The notes: a model not told the origin generated them from the sequence alone. Numbered from the stretch's first letter, positions 22,158-34,620 are shown. The stretch is DNA of 64,000 bases from Trematomus loennbergii (GCA_012861695.1 JAAOOA010000640.1:166501-230500), one strand, 5' to 3'. Numbers and translations: made by a program.

Positions 22158-24764
22158 CCAACCCGGTATCACGGCAAGACGTGAACATGTGACGATCTAC
22201 CATGCTGGGAGACGTGAATATGTCACGGTTTCGTCCCTTCAAACGTGACAGTTACACGGTATTGTTAACATGGCCCAACCAGTGGAGAAATACCCGGAAG
22301 TGCCAAGCAAATGGTCTACGAAGACTATTGGTCGTTTTTATTGTCAAAATTAGATGTTTTTAATTAATTTTTTAATCGTCACACTCGATTTCGCCGATTT
22401 TCTTGTGGCCCTAGCTGGTCGACACCTCTTTTAGCAGAAACAAAGGCTGCATTAATGTATTAAATCGATGTTAATCCATATGTGTGGATGTGGAATTAAC
22501 GGACGTGACGTTGTGCGATTGCGTTGCCAGGCAACAGCTTCGGTTCATGTTAATTTACAAACTCTTCAACTAGAACCGTAGTTATATTTAAAAACATTTT
22601 AGAAGGCCTCACGAAATACTTTAATGTAAATGTAAATTTAAATGTGAAGGAATGTGTGTATAACAAAATACAAACGTCATAAAAAATACCGGAAACAGAC
22701 GTAGGCAAGGTCCTCAGCTCGGTGATGCACGTTGGGAAATCCGAAAACTTTTTTTTTAAATAATACTTTATTCCGAGTTTGCTTGCTTTTCTCTTTGGAG
22801 GTCATCACATAACGGCATTGTAATACACGGTTCGGCTGCATTAAATATTGCATATCTGCCGTAGTTCTGTATGTATAGAGCCCTGATGAGAAGACTTCTG
22901 GACAAACAGGAAGCACTGCCACCGAAACTGAAAACGTGACGTGGATCATAAATATATCAGCAATTAAACAACATCTTACATTTCTTTTCACACAATACGT
23001 CTCCTTGCAGTAGCAATACTAATTCGGCTGACTTTTATATTTGATCCAATTGGTAGATAGGCTGTATTTACACCATAACGGTGCACAGCTGATAGAAAGG
23101 CACATCTAGTGGTTAAAGCACGTTATTGAATTTTATTATTTTATTATTTTTCACAAAATGAAACCATCAATAGCAGAAAACAGAATTAACTGTCATTAGT
23201 AAACCACCCAAAAAAAAGATCATAAGTGGTTTTGTTTTACATATATTTTAAGGATAATAATAGCAATGTAACACTGTCTATGACACTTACTGTATAACAC
23301 TGATTTGAAAAACATACAGAAAAAAACTAATTCACTGCCCTTAATAAAGTATTTAATACATTTTAGGTGTGCTGTTTTGTTTAGATCATTAACATCTGGA
23401 GCTCTTTTAATGTCCTTTTTGATTATTGTTACACCAGGTCTTGTCAAAACCTTTATTCCATATTCAATATCCATTACTAAACAAAACAGCAATTCTACTC
23501 CACTACAATTCAGAGGTTAACCTGGTATTTTTACTCCACTACATTTATTTTAGTTACTTTGCAGATTCTGATTAATGATGTGAAATATAAACAACCCTTA
23601 AATCAGGCTTTAGTTACACCTGAGTAAAATTCAGTGAAGGTGATTGTCAAGTGCCAACAATCAGGAGAGATATTTGATAGTTGCTGCTTGAGAAGACTAA
23701 ACATTTATCTGCAGATCCCTATAAAGTATATTCATTACTCGTTATTCTCTACTAATAGTTAATTAAAGACTGTATAGAATGGCTATTTTGCATATCCCTT
23801 TCAAGATTTCAAGATTTTCTAAGGTTCATTGACAAATCATATACACAACTAATTCAATTACGTGCTTTAACCACTAGGCGGTGCACACAAGGTACACACA
23901 GCCATAATAACTTTGTATTATTAGTGTAGGACACTTGTGTATGTATAACATCTGAAGATGTGTAGTTTTATTCATGTTTTCACATAATTGTACAGGATAT
24001 TGCTATATTATTTCACATGTTTTACTTCTAATATCCGATTTGTAAAACATCACAGACAGAAAGGTATATCCGTCATTTAATGGTAAGCTATTGAAATTCT
24101 GAATCCATAGATGTGTCTCCCATCACCCAAATCCCCTGACTATTCTCTCAACTCAGTATTTACATTCTTATATTAAAAGAAAATCAGTAATATCTTTAAA
24201 AACGACAAGTCCTTTTCTATCAGCTGTGCACCGTTATGGTGTAAATATAACCTATCTACCAATTGGATCAAATATAAAAGTCAGCCGAATTAGTATTGAT
24301 ACTGCAAGGAGACGTATTGTGTGAAAAGAAATGTAAGATGTTGTTTAATTGCTGATATATTTATGATCCACGTCACGTATTCAGTTTTGGTGGCAGTGCT
24401 TCCTGTTTGTCCAACTTGTTATTCAGTCTATGATCCACACACATGGATTAACATCGATTTAATACATGAATGTAGCCTTGTTTCTGCTAAAAGAGGTGTC
24501 GACCAGCTAGGGCCACAAGAAAATTGGCGAAATCGAGTGTGACGATTAAAAAATTAATTAAAAACATCTAATTTTGATAATAAAAACCGACCAATAGTCT
24601 TCGTAGACCATTTGCTTGGCACTTCAGGGTATTTCTCCACTGGTTGGGCCATGTTAACAATACCGTGTAACTGTCACGTTTCAATGGACGAAACTGTGAC
24701 ATATTCACGTCTCCCAGCATGGTAGATCGTCACATGTTCACGTCTTGCCGTGATACCGGGTTGG
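22158..24764. repeat. 2.6-kb imperfect inverted repeat (foldback-like)
   Basis: 22,158-22,480 is the inverted complement of about 24,440-24,764; both outer edges carry CCAACCCGGTATCACGGCAA or its complement. 22,920-23,075 pairs with about 24,226-24,390, and 23,105-23,130 pairs with 23,858-23,880. The left arm carries about 440 bp (22,485-22,920) absent from the right arm. The paired frames at 22,677-22,991 (minus) and 24,321-24,542 (plus) start with the same roughly 20 residues only because of the symmetry. No transposase is seen. Confidence 0.85.
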
Positions 24765-24914
24765 AGGGGACGGGGCTTATCTCCATGTAGATACTATGGT
24801 AGATACCAACTACAACAAAATGACATATTTTACAGTAATTTAATGGTAGGCTGCATGTTTCAAAATGATGCCCGAAATAACACCACACTGATACCGGTTT
24901 GTAAAAACCATGAG

Positions 24915-25535
24915 TTAAAGGTCCCATGTCATGCTTTTCCGGTTATTCCCGTCTCCTTGTGTGTTATGAAGGTGTTTCTGCATGTAAACGGTCTGCAGAG
25001 TCTCAAACCCTCAAAGTACACCCTGTAGCGAGTAAAACTCTAACACAGGAAAGACCTGTCTATGCTGCCCCAGAACGCCTCGTTGGACATTTCTCTTTTT
25101 CCATTTTCTTCCCCTGGTCACAGTGACGTAACGACTTGGACCAATCCATGGAGCTCTTCACACACCATGATCCCTTGGCGTCACTATCAATGCGCGGATG
25201 GGGGTCTCACAGATGGGGGTGCTGCAGCCCCCTCAGCACACACCCTTCCCGCGTCCATGCCCCACGCAGCATTCTCATCTGTTGTCATTACTGGTGTCAT
25301 TTTCTGGTTGCTAACAAACGCCATGTAACACATAAACACACATCAGAGCACAGTGGGCTCACAGGGAGGGGGGGGGGGGCAGGAGCTCCAACAAGGCGTT
25401 TATACACATACTATACAGAGATGCTGTATGAGAAACCAATGTGAGTTTGGAAAATTGAACAATTTAAATATATTCTAGTAGACCTCAACAATGGAATTAT
25501 GATCAGTAGAAATGGCCATGACATGGGACCTTTAA
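24915..25535. mobile_element. TTAA-flanked MITE (about 617 bp)
   Basis: TTAA at 24,915-24,918 is followed by AGGTCCCATGTCATG. The mirror CATGACATGGGACCT precedes TTAA at 25,532-25,535. A TTAA target duplication with 15-bp TIRs fits piggyBac- or Kolobok-type non-autonomous elements. Its three overlapping frames of about 66-102 codons have no domains. Confidence 0.9.
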
Positions 25536-26300
25536 CCTGTTAAACCCTGAGCCTGTTTTTCAGGTCTCAGGCTCGAAAATGACATGCCCAGAACAAATGA
25601 CTATATCTTCCTTTTTAAATGGGGTAAATTAACGATCTTTTTTCTCAAAGTAATGAAACCTGTGAGTTGGATGTAAAAAAGTCAGAATCAATATAGAGTT
25701 TTTTAATTTGAATGTAAATTCAGATTGAACATAGTAAAAAACTGTAAATTATAGTGTCCGTCCAAATTTCTTTTTTACTTATAGTGAAAACCACCCTTGA
25801 AGGATGGGTTAGTAGACTAAAAGCTTTAGGAATCCAAAGTACAACATATAATAAGTACCCTGTATCAAGATTGATGCAAAACAAGTGAAATTTGACCTTT
25901 TAGAGAGATTTAGAAAAAGAAAACCCACTTCTGGGGTCATTTGGGTGCATTTTCCATATCTCTGGCCCCCCTCGTTCGATTTTGATGATTGACACCTCTT
26001 TTAACCGTTAGAGCCAATAGAATCGAGGGGAAGTTCCTAAAATCCATCTTAACATTACCCCTTGGTGAATGAGTGCTGCACAGCCAGAATGCCCCGGAAG
26101 CTGCGATACACTCTGGTGGCTATCATTAGCAGCTAATATAAAATCTCCGATTTTTACATAAAAATTGAATTATGGATTATCAATATTTTTTTCAAAGTGA
26201 CAGACACATTGGATTAACCATTGGATTAACCTTCAGCAGCGTTTTTATCGTTTTATTGCCATTGCCACGACTTTTGATCAGAAACCAACAGCTGGTTACA
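25532..26300. mobile_element. TTAA-type dispersed element, copy 1 (right part replaced by LINE)
   Basis: Starts TTAACCTGTTAAACCCTGAG, directly abutting the preceding MITE. 25,830-26,300 is related to 56,700-57,130, and 26,098-26,250 to 50,670-50,820. The opposite terminus, CCCCTAACAGGTTAA, is visible in the copy ending at about 51,223, so TIRs are about TTAACCTGTTA. Here the element is cut at about 26,300 by LINE sequence. Confidence 0.7.
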
Positions 26301-26309
26301 CCTCCCGCT

Positions 26310-26760
26310 GCCTCAGGAGAGCCACAAACATTGTTAAGGACAGTTCACACCCGCTTTCACCTGTTCGACCTGCTGCCCTCCGGCAGGCGCTACAGGTGTA
26401 TACAATCCAAAACAAACAGACTCAAAGACAGTTTCTTCCCAAGAGCCATCATTGCTCTTAACTCCTGAACTCATACCCCTTAATCATCCTGCATGTGAAA
26501 TAAATGTGACTCTGTATATATACATATATATCATTATTATTATTATAAATACATACCTACTATTATTATTTATTACATTTTAGATTTTATTTTGTATACT
26601 CCTGGAAATAATTACTGCACTTTAATCCTTATTCCTAAGTATGTATGCTGCGTGTATTCGTTGTCTTATGTTGTGATGTTTTTTGTTTTGATGGCACCTT
26701 TTGAAAGGGAGAAGCATTTCTTTCTCTCATTGTACGTGTATAATGACATTAAATGATCCT
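26310..26760 (+). mobile_element. LINE 3' fragment (ORF2 C-terminus plus 3' UTR)
   Basis: A frame ending at 26,468 reads FDLLPSGRRYR, then KTNRLKDSFFPRAI and a stop. This is the characteristic C-terminus of a common teleost non-LTR ORF2. An AT-rich 3' UTR follows, with ATGACATTAAATGATCC near 26,745. It is 5'-truncated and dead. Confidence 0.75.
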
Positions 26761-26764
26761 CCCT

Positions 26765-27035
26765 CCCTTTTCCCGTTCTCCCAGACCCCTCTGGAGTAAT
26801 ATTCAAATACATTTCAATAAAAGACATGGGAATTATAATTTAAGGGGATTATTTAAATTCCCTAATGTTAGGGTGCGCACAACCAAGCAAGGTTTTTGTA
26901 TTTCTGTTTTTGTGGGTGAAGCTCTGGAACAGTTTGAATGAGGAGCTCTGGGGATGTCCTAACGTAAAACTGGTTAAAAAAAGGAAGGACATGATTTTCG
27001 GAAGATACAGGGATGAAATTGTTTAATCAAAACTG
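26765..27035 (+). mobile_element. second LINE ORF2 C-terminal remnant
   Basis: The frame shows a YNLRG...RTTKQG motif. One base out of frame it continues LWNSLNEELWGC, and then a KKRKDMIFGRY-like end before TAA near 27,026. YNLR...LWNSL is a conserved signature of non-LTR ORF2 ends. It abuts the previous LINE fragment, so the two insertions are back to back. Confidence 0.6.
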
Positions 27036-27338
27036 GGTGTTTACGTTTTATTTATTTATTTGGTTTGTTATTTTATCTTTTCTTGATCACCATTTACCTC
27101 TTTTATGTATTTGTTTATTTAGTTATTTGTTGTTATTATGTTTTTGTTTTTTAATAACAAATGTATTTGGATGTTAGCAAAAGAACTTCACATTACTCAC
27201 ACTCTGATTGTCGTTCATCTTCATGTCTCCCATTCGCTAGGTGGCAGTGTCACAAAAACTAGGGTCCTAGGAATGTGGTCCTGACACTGCAGCCTCCGGC
27301 ATTGCAGGAACATACTATTGATACGGGCACTTCTGCTC

Positions 27339-27553
27339 TGACAGCCAGGCATGATGGGTAATCTGTGACATTTTGCTCTCGAAAATATCATGCCATTTTG
27401 TCCTCATGAGCCAATGAGCAGCTCTCATAGGAAAGAACAGCACCCCGCCTCCGACGCTGTATCCAGTTCTTATTAAACATCCATGGCTAGACCCTTCTCA
27501 CATTTTCGAGAGCAAAAAGTCACAGATTACCCATCATGCCTTGCTGTCAGAGC
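27339..27553. repeat. hairpin MITE-like inverted repeat
   Basis: CAGGCATGATGGGTAATCTG...CTCGAAAAT near 27,345-27,388 is complementary to ATTTTCGAGAGC...CACAGATTACCCATCATGCC at about 27,503-27,541. A diverged relative lies at 27,905-28,050 (GAGAGCGAAACGTCACAGAT). Arms are about 45 bp and there is no ORF. Confidence 0.75.
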
Positions 27554-27704
27554 TCATAGAGCGCAGTTAAGCTTCCCCTTAAGCCCCGCCCCCGATCTCC
27601 CGCTCTCAGTAGAATAAATGGAGAGAGAAATCAATCTGGATTCAGCTTTTAGTGCATTTTACAACATTAAGAACCTAATGATTATAATTAGGGCTATAAA
27701 ATAG

Positions 27705-27908
27705 TTCATACTGGGTAGTTTATTTAGTTTAAAAAAAAGTATCTGCTGATTTACAGACGTCTCTTTCTCAATCTTAGTCAATGGGTAAACAGTATTTCTG
27801 GGCCAGGTGACGTAACGGACTGATATGGAAATTGTAGTACCGCCTTTTGGCCACTAGGAATATTTTCCTCAGAGTCCGGAGCACAACCTGGGGTCTTGGT
27901 TTGGACCA
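27705..27908. repeat. direct repeat, copy 1 (copy 2 at 28,841-29,035)
   Basis: CATACTGGGTAGTTTATTTA opens both copies. Both continue through ACAGAC..TCTTTC, GTAGTACCGCC, GGCCA, GAATATTT and TTGGTTTGGAC. The copies are 1.13 kb apart and flank a region holding a hairpin and an AT palindrome. Confidence 0.85.
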
Positions 27909-28341
27909 TGGATGTATAATAAGAACTGGATACAGCGTGGGAGGCGGGGCCTCATTCATTCCTATGAGAGTTGCTCATTCGCGCATGATGATAAAATGGC
28001 CCAACTTTTGAGAGAGCGAAACGTCACAGATTACCCGGCATGCCTGAGAAGTACCCGTATGTGCGCTCATAGCGCATGCGCAACTTTAACCATGCCCCCC
28101 AAAATGCTCGTTCACATCAAGCACGTCAATTTGCGTACACGTAACAGCACCGCACGTTCATGACAGCATGGTCATGGTTTGTTATTATGATAGATTGATA
28201 TTAACGAGGCGGCAGTTAGCAGCTAGCGGTTAGCTAGTAATTATGCTAATTTACACATCAATCGTTATGTACTTTTATATTACGCTGTAACAGGATCTAG
28301 TGATATCCAAGCAACAGAGCTTCATTTAGCATGAAAGAATT

Positions 28342-28447
28342 ATTGCACTGTATATATATATATATGTATATGTATGTATACATATATATATACATATATA
28401 CATATATATATGTATATATGTATATATATATACATATACAGTGCAAT
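28342..28447. repeat. 106-bp palindromic AT-rich repeat
   Basis: Ends are ATTGCACTGTATAT and its inverted complement. The interior is alternating TATA/CATA/GTATA words that continue the symmetry imperfectly. This resembles a palindromic AT-rich repeat capable of cruciform extrusion. Confidence 0.85.
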
Positions 28448-28840
28448 AAGCTTCTTAGTGCAATAAGAAGCTACAGGGACGTTAATCTACGTCGGTAATA
28501 TTAACTTTATTTAATGCAACATTTACGGTACAAGATTGAATCATACAGCCCATGTAGTATAATATTTACAAATGATGAATTACAGCAAACATGTGCAATA
28601 TATCCATTATTACAGCTCCGTGGGCTGGCAGTAAGGCGATATGGGTCCGTTCTTATTGTGCATCCATAGGTAAAGATAAACGCATGTAGTGCTGAACACG
28701 TAACATGAACGTGCCGGGCGGCGCGGTCCCGTGGGTTAGATGCGCGTTCATAATGCAGAGGGAAATAACTCACAGAATAACGTTATTAGCACATTTTTAC
28801 AATTTGAGGAATGAATGTTTTTAAAAGGGCTACACAAGTG

Positions 28841-29035
28841 TTCATACTGGGTAGTTTATTTAGTTTAAAAAAAATTATCCAACGATTTACAGACCAGTCT
28901 TTCCCAATGTAAGTCAATGGGAAAAAGTGTTTCCGGGCCTGGCAACCAAAAGGAAGTGTAGTACCGCCGTTTGGCCAGCACGAATATTTCATCTGAGTCC
29001 GGTGCACTTCCTGGGGCTTGGTTTGGACACACGGG
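28841..29035. repeat. direct repeat, copy 2 (copy 1 at 27,705-27,908)
   Basis: See the matching words listed for copy 1. This copy lacks the short GACTGATATGG segment of copy 1 and ends TTGGTTTGGACAC. Confidence 0.85.
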
Positions 29036-29205
29036 GGATATTTACTTCGATTTGCAACTTTGTCATGTGTTTTTTTTATCTTTTTTTGTTTTGTTTTGCA
29101 TTTGTTGTGGTGGTCCATGTGTTTTTCTGATTTAACAACCGTTTTTAGACATTTTAAAACCGTGATGTTACATCTCATAGCTATAAAGCACATGTAGTGT
29201 GAGCA

Positions 29206-29535
<330 letters not shown>

Positions 29536-29585
29536 GGCCAGTCTGTAAACTGAGGGAGATTCAGAATTGATCCTTTTGCTTTTAC

Positions 29586-31610
29586 CTTTCAGGAATTCTG
29601 TGAGAAGTGAAGGTTTAGTTGTGCCGACATTAACAGCAATGCTTTCTTTGCTTCTTCCAGCTGCTCCACAATCACACCTGACCCTGACAGCGTATTCTGT
29701 CTCTGGCTGAAGTCCTGAAATGATCGCCTTCTCAGCCCGCCTTCATTTGCTCCCAGTGGAGATCTTCCTCTTTCACCTGTTGGTCTGGTTTGGCGTACTC
29801 TACGATGTAGCTCAAAACGTGGACATCTTGTCCGAGCTCAGCAGGTTTCTCCCAGCTGACTGATATCTCACGTGAGGTAGATTCAACGTTGGGTTTTCCA
29901 GGAGGGCTGCAGGGTAAGGTTTTAATGGATCCTCTGACTTCATTGGCTGGCCCGGAACCTACTGGTGTCTCTGCCCTGCATCTGAACATGTACTCTGTGT
30001 TAGGACTCAGGCCGCTCACTGTGACTTCTTCAGCTTTAGATGCTGTCTTCTGTTTCCAGTCGTCCTCTCCACTGACACAGTACTCAACAGAGTAGGAGGT
30101 GATGTCCTCAGCTCCAAATCTGGGTGGAGAAATGTTCAGCGTCACACTGTTGTGGTTTATATCACTTCCTGTTACTGTTGCAGGCTTTGAAGGCGGCTCA
30201 AAGTTCTCATTGACAAGAAAGCCGTCTGTATAAAGGTAGATGCTGGCACCTTTCTGTGTCTCGTTTGTTAAACCCACCGTCAGGAATGTGATGTTCTTGT
30301 TCTCCTTGTTGGCCTCTGCAAAATCACTGAAGAGCTTTGCTTTATGCCGCATTGTTCCCTTTCTTTCCTTGAGTTGTACCATTGATCTGGAGGGTGTGGA
30401 TCTTGAGCGTCGTCTGGTTTGGGTGTTTGTTGAAGGTAGTTTGATAAAGTTGAGAGGTACGGTTCATCACTTCCCAGCGAGGTGAAGACAAAACACACAG
30501 CCTGCTCTGCTTTGAAGCTTTCTTTGTACAGGTCTGTTTGAGATGAGATGATCTTGGTGTTTGTCATCATGTCGGTCAGAGACATCACAGTGTATATTTC
30601 TCTCTCCTTACAGTCCATCCACTCGTTCAGGTCCTTGCTGTTGAAAGGAGAAGAACATGTCTTCCTCAGGATCTCTGCGAGCACAGCTTCTTCTTCTCCT
30701 CCTCCTCGGATTGATGGCAGTTTCTTTGCCAGGGTTTGTTGGAATTCCAGTTTGAACTCAGAGCACATCTGTTTAAAGGTTTTGAGTTGTTTTCCAATCT
30801 GTGGGAACTGCTGTGCAGTTTGGGTTCTCAGTGCATCGTTGCACCTCATTTCCAGGTCACTGAAGTCCTCCAGGACACTCTGAGATTTTGAACTAATCCT
30901 ATACTTATCTGACGGACAAGTTTAGCGGCAGTAGAATCTAAACATGTCAGTGGCAACAGCCAGACCTTCACTGGTACTGCGTTTTCCCCGCCCTCCAGCA
31001 GCTTTGGCAGACTTTGGTACACCTCTACTGCCTCCTGAAACGATGTAGGAGGTTTCTGAACGAAAAAGTCGCCAATGAATCTGCAGGAGAATTTCTCAAC
31101 GTTTTTTCTTTCATTGTCTTCCATTTTCAGCGAGCCTTACCATCTATTGAAAGGGAGCTAATTTTCTTGATCATCACCTTCAAGTTGCCCTGAATGTCTT
31201 GATGGTTCTCGTTGACAGACACCTCACGGTCAAAGACAAAGAAGGCTTGTGTGCCATAAAGGATACCTGTGACTACATGTGTTGCTATTCCTTGATCAAA
31301 CACAAACTGATGTTTCTTAACATTTCTCCTCCAAGATGATTCATGGACAGTTCTTGGAACTTTGTGGTAGCTTGGTACATCAGTGTTACTCTGGCCTGAT
31401 TTTTGGAAGTCTTAGTATCGTTCAGGTATTTGGCTGATCCTTCAACCTCTACCAGACCACACAAGAAACTTGCCTTCAGTGATGCTTCAACATTTAGGGC
31501 TGAAGATTTGTCCTCAATTGATTCAGATGCAACTATATCAAAATTATTATATTGTTGTTGTCTTTCTCTAATATGATTTTGAAGGTCATCACAGTCCCAC
31601 AAAGTGATTC
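29586..31610 (-). pseudogene. SNTX-like (stonustoxin/perforin-family) exon with two FN3 domains, frameshifted
   Basis: A 2.0-kb exon bounded by a minus-strand acceptor (TTTTGCAG before 31,610) and a candidate donor (AAAG|GTAAAA at 29,586). Frame 31,610-about 31,330 begins GITLWDCDD, a hallmark of the SNTX MACPF-like N-terminus. The frame at 31,124-30,849 continues the MACPF-to-helical region (KFSCRFIGDF). The frame at 30,849-30,280 covers the helical (FAT-like) and thioredoxin-like regions. The frame at 30,382-29,732 ends the latter and contains one fibronectin III domain plus most of a second (SWEKP, YIVEY). Frames are separated by apparent one-base shifts near 31,330, 31,135, 30,890, 30,375 and 29,735. 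No PRYSPRY domain, the usual SNTX C-terminus, is seen. As it stands it cannot encode an intact protein. Confidence 0.85.
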
Positions 31611-32769
31611 CTGCAAAAGAAGAACACAAATCAAGCTAGAACCAGAGTACATGTTAATACACACTATAACTTTAAGGGGAATCAAAGCATCGTCCTTCCA
31701 ATAATTGTAGCTTTCCTGTTGTTAGGAACTGAAATATAGAAGGATTTGTTCAGTGATGCAATTCCTGAGAACATTTATGATAATAAAGAAAGCTTGTCTT
31801 GCTTACAAGACAAAAGACACAAATCAGTTTAATGTACTTGACTATTTTCCCGACTGTTACACTGCATCCTTGTTGTGAACCTGACAGAGTGTTGCAGACC
31901 GCAGTTGTTGAGCCAAACCATACAAAAAGTGATATGACCAGGCACTATGATACAGGGTTATTTTGGGTTATTTCTATGGTAGTTATAGGAAACGGATGTT
32001 CATTTTGAGTTTTTGAATTCTGTGAATTCTGAGCACCTTCGTCTAGGTCTGAGTTTATTCCAACAAACAATAAAAGTCAAATAACTTCCAGTTCAGCGGT
32101 TACAGTGACAGGTAACACAATCAGTAGCCTACACATTGTAGAACATTTGTGATTGCCATGGCATGTTAAACTAAAAGTATTCAACCAACCAGTCACTGTG
32201 TAAAGTTTGGCTAGCGCTGCTCTCAAACAAAGGATAATGACAGCACTACTTTCTCCAGCATCCATCACCGGCCAAAATAACCCTGATGAGAAGGCTTTCC
32301 TGCAGGTAGTTAAAGCCAAGATGGGCACTTCAAGTCACAACTGGCGTCTGCTAGAGTGCTGGTCTCCATGCTGAAATCAAGCAAGACCTGGAGGCCATCC
32401 AACAGGGCACCTAAGCGGACATTATTTATATCAAAATGTCATATCTGAATGCTGTCCTTTAGTGCATGCCCTAATGGATTTTCAGATGAATATTTGAAGA
32501 GATTTGGTGCCAAGTTCTTCTATGTTTTTGATAAATCTTTTGTCAATGGCCTCCTTTGTTTGTTAAGATATCTATCTATCTCCTGGAATAAAAGCTACCT
32601 TCCATTGTTTCCCCACACAACACTGATTTTATATTAAAATAATCTCTACTTTAATGTCAAGCATTCCTCAGATCCCAATCAAGCATGACTCGTGGTGTTT
32701 GAGTTGATATGGGCAACCTATTTCAAAGTTTAGAAGGATTTGGAATTGTTCCAAAAGAATGACCTGATC

Positions 32770-33180
32770 TGCCCTTTACTCTGTGGAGTTCCACAGGGAT
32801 CAATCCTTGGCCCCAAAACATTTTCTTTATACGCTTTACCTCTAGGCAACCGGCTCAGTCAGTTTCACTCTATCTCTCACCACTGTTACGCTGACGACAC
32901 GCAGATTTACTTTAAAGTTTGGCTAAATGTGATGGGTAATATTAGTACTCTCCATCACTGCCTTTATGGATATCACTTAACTTCCTTAATTTAAATTCAT
33001 ACAAAACCGAGGTCTTTCTTAGTGTTCCTGGTAACTTTGTCTCTGACATAAACCAACACCCTGGCCCTCAGCGTCGAACCATACACAGAAACCTGGGTGT
33101 TATCTTTGACCAGAATCTAAACTTGAGCCTCACATAAACAAGCTAGTCCAAACCTGCTTCTTCCAACATCACAAACATCG
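32770..33180 (+). pseudogene. degraded L2-type reverse transcriptase remnant
   Basis: The frame 32,740-32,994 reads [11 protein letters not shown] followed by [12 protein letters not shown], which are RT motifs of L2-clade LINEs. Downstream, frames of PGPQRRTIHRNLGVIFDQNL type are broken by indels. It lies in the first intron of the SNTX-like gene. It is also in the right copy (55,160-55,560), so the LINE predates the duplication. Confidence 0.85.
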
Positions 33181-33296
33181 AATCCATGCTATAAACAAAC
33201 AACAAATCTTAAATAACTTATTTATAACTTTTCATCTGTGTGTTTCGTTCCTGCAAAAAGAAAATGTCTGTTTTTAAAGGTGATGTTTTTCCTCAC

Positions 33297-33396
33297 CAGG
33301 GACGAGTGAGTCGTTGCGGCAGTCGTACAACATCCCGAGGCTGAAAGGCCGTCCGAGCGCCGCCACCTCTATCGTCCCGCTGCCTTTAGAGGTCAT
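33297..33396 (-). CDS. first coding exon of SNTX-like gene
   Basis: ATG at 33,396. The 33 codons plus one base end at the donor CCTG|GTGAGG at 33,297. The exon carries LGRPFSLGMLYDCRND, the highly conserved N-terminal signature of SNTX-family proteins. It splices in phase with the acceptor at 31,610, giving a Gly across the junction. The intron is about 1.7 kb and contains the RT remnant. The opposite strand is also open, which is a shadow. The exon itself is undamaged. No signal peptide is visible, as is usual for this family. A 5' UTR or upstream exon probably extends left of the ATG, but no promoter was identified. Confidence 0.88.
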
Positions 33397-33944
33397 CGCT
33401 TTGAAGGAACAGAAAATAATTGACAACAGCTTGTTAGTTAACCTCGATGATTTGGTAATATCATGTCCACCATGCTCACATTTTGATTTCAATTAGACCT
33501 TTTTACTCAACAAAGAGACACAAGATGTCTACAAACAGATAAGTCACTAGCACATCCCCCATCCCCCCGTTGACAATTTACTAGCGGTACCGAAGTGGGC
33601 CGGTCGAGAGTCCCGGGCTGATTTTTAGTCCCAGTCCGCCACTGGCTACATGACCGTATTATCGCCCATATTGACGCACCTAATTCCTAAACTTCTAACA
33701 GAAAACATAAACTTATTAGTGTCCACTGCCATTATTGAAAACAGAATCGTTATTTAGTCAAACTCAAACCATTCCACATTGTTGTATTTTAGTGTTGCCT
33801 CTGTGTTTAGTGTCCTGTCTGTCTGTAACTGTGTGTGGTAGTGTTACCACTGACAGGTCTCTCTTGAAAATGTGACCTTGTGTCTCAATGAGATTTTACA
33901 CCTGTATAAATAAAGGCTAAATAAAAAAAAAAAATTAAATTGTT

Positions 33945-34133
33945 CATGCGTTGTAGATCGAGAGGTATCTCACGATCGTCGGGCGGGTTGTCGTCTCCAC
34001 TGTCCGACTCGGAGTTTGTTTCATCCGATTCAGAGGCATGTGGTTCGAATCTGTAGGGCACATAGCCAATATCGTCTACGATGTCATGACTATCACGTTC
34101 CGATCCTTCAGCCTCATATGAGCTCTCAGACAC
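33945..34133 (-). pseudogene. acidic N-terminal fragment of a multicopy teleost protein (unrecognised, P2X7-like-C-term type?)
   Basis: 63 codons beginning MSESSYEAEG, rich in Ser/Asp/Glu, with a PYRFEPHASESDE segment. Acidic leaders with a PY(R/Q)FEP motif are familiar from multicopy fish proteins that carry a cysteine-rich module related to the P2X7 C-terminus. No such module follows here. The frame runs into unrelated AT-rich sequence. Identification is tentative. Confidence 0.35.
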
Positions 34134-34464
34134 GTCAAAATTACACCATCATGCGTTGCATGCAGATGCTGGGATCCGGAACGGTGCAGCTGGAGCTCTT
34201 GGCCCGCAATTACGTCACACATAATTTGGCGGATTTGAAGAACCCCGAGAAGATCCAGAATATGGTCAACATTGAAGGGGAGATTAATGGTTATCAAAGT
34301 ACAAATATCCCAAATCAGTTCAGTAACAGTTTTCAAGGGGACAATATTTACTAAAATTGATGGGTTTGGATGATGGGGGAAACTCGTGTCACAGGCTCTT
34401 TAAAACATAAAAAGAAACATGTGTACGTAAATCCAGGAATAAGTAACTATATGTTAAAACGAGT

Positions 34465-34620
34465 GCGATGGTGACTGTTTACAGGAGCATGAGGATGGAT
34501 CGCCTGATGAGTTTTCTGCATAGAAGAAAACATGTTTTTAAACTACAGACTTTAAAATCACACTTATTGAGAGAAAGTGATATTTAAAACGTTTTTATCA
34601 AAAACCATCAGATTTCACAG
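34465..34620. repeat. dispersed repeat shared with 20,561-20,709
   Basis: Same-orientation copy of the GATGGTGACT...TTTATCAAAAACCATCAGAT block described at 20,561. It is followed by unrelated sequence. Confidence 0.75.

Larger units (their letters stand above)
32052..33536. repeat. segmental duplication block B, left copy
   Basis: Collinear with 53,354-55,930 from TGAGTTTATTCCAACAAACA to CAAGATGTCTACAAAC, nearly identical by eye, with scattered small indels. It contains the SNTX-like first coding exon (minus) and an old LINE RT remnant (plus). It lacks the 1.08-kb MITE present in the right copy, so it preserves the empty site at about 32,764-32,765. Confidence 0.93.

Noticed and set aside
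22677..24542. Two opposing frames both starting with the same roughly 20 residues (22,677-22,991 minus and 24,321-24,542 plus), suggestive of a duplicated gene
   Set aside because: The similarity is due to the inverted repeat arms and stops at their edges. No known domain, and the frames diverge after an indel.
29586..33396. Reading the SNTX-like gene as a functional venom toxin
   Set aside because: The gene is frameshifted, lacks the usual C-terminal PRYSPRY domain, and SNTX-like genes are common in non-venomous fish. No reconstruction was attempted.
33314..33496. Plus-strand frame over the SNTX first exon (and its copy at 55,629-55,880), apparently with splice sites on both sides
   Set aside because: The minus-strand reading gives the conserved SNTX N-terminal signature, a start codon and a donor in phase with the next exon. 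The plus-strand frame matches no known family and is a mirror shadow.
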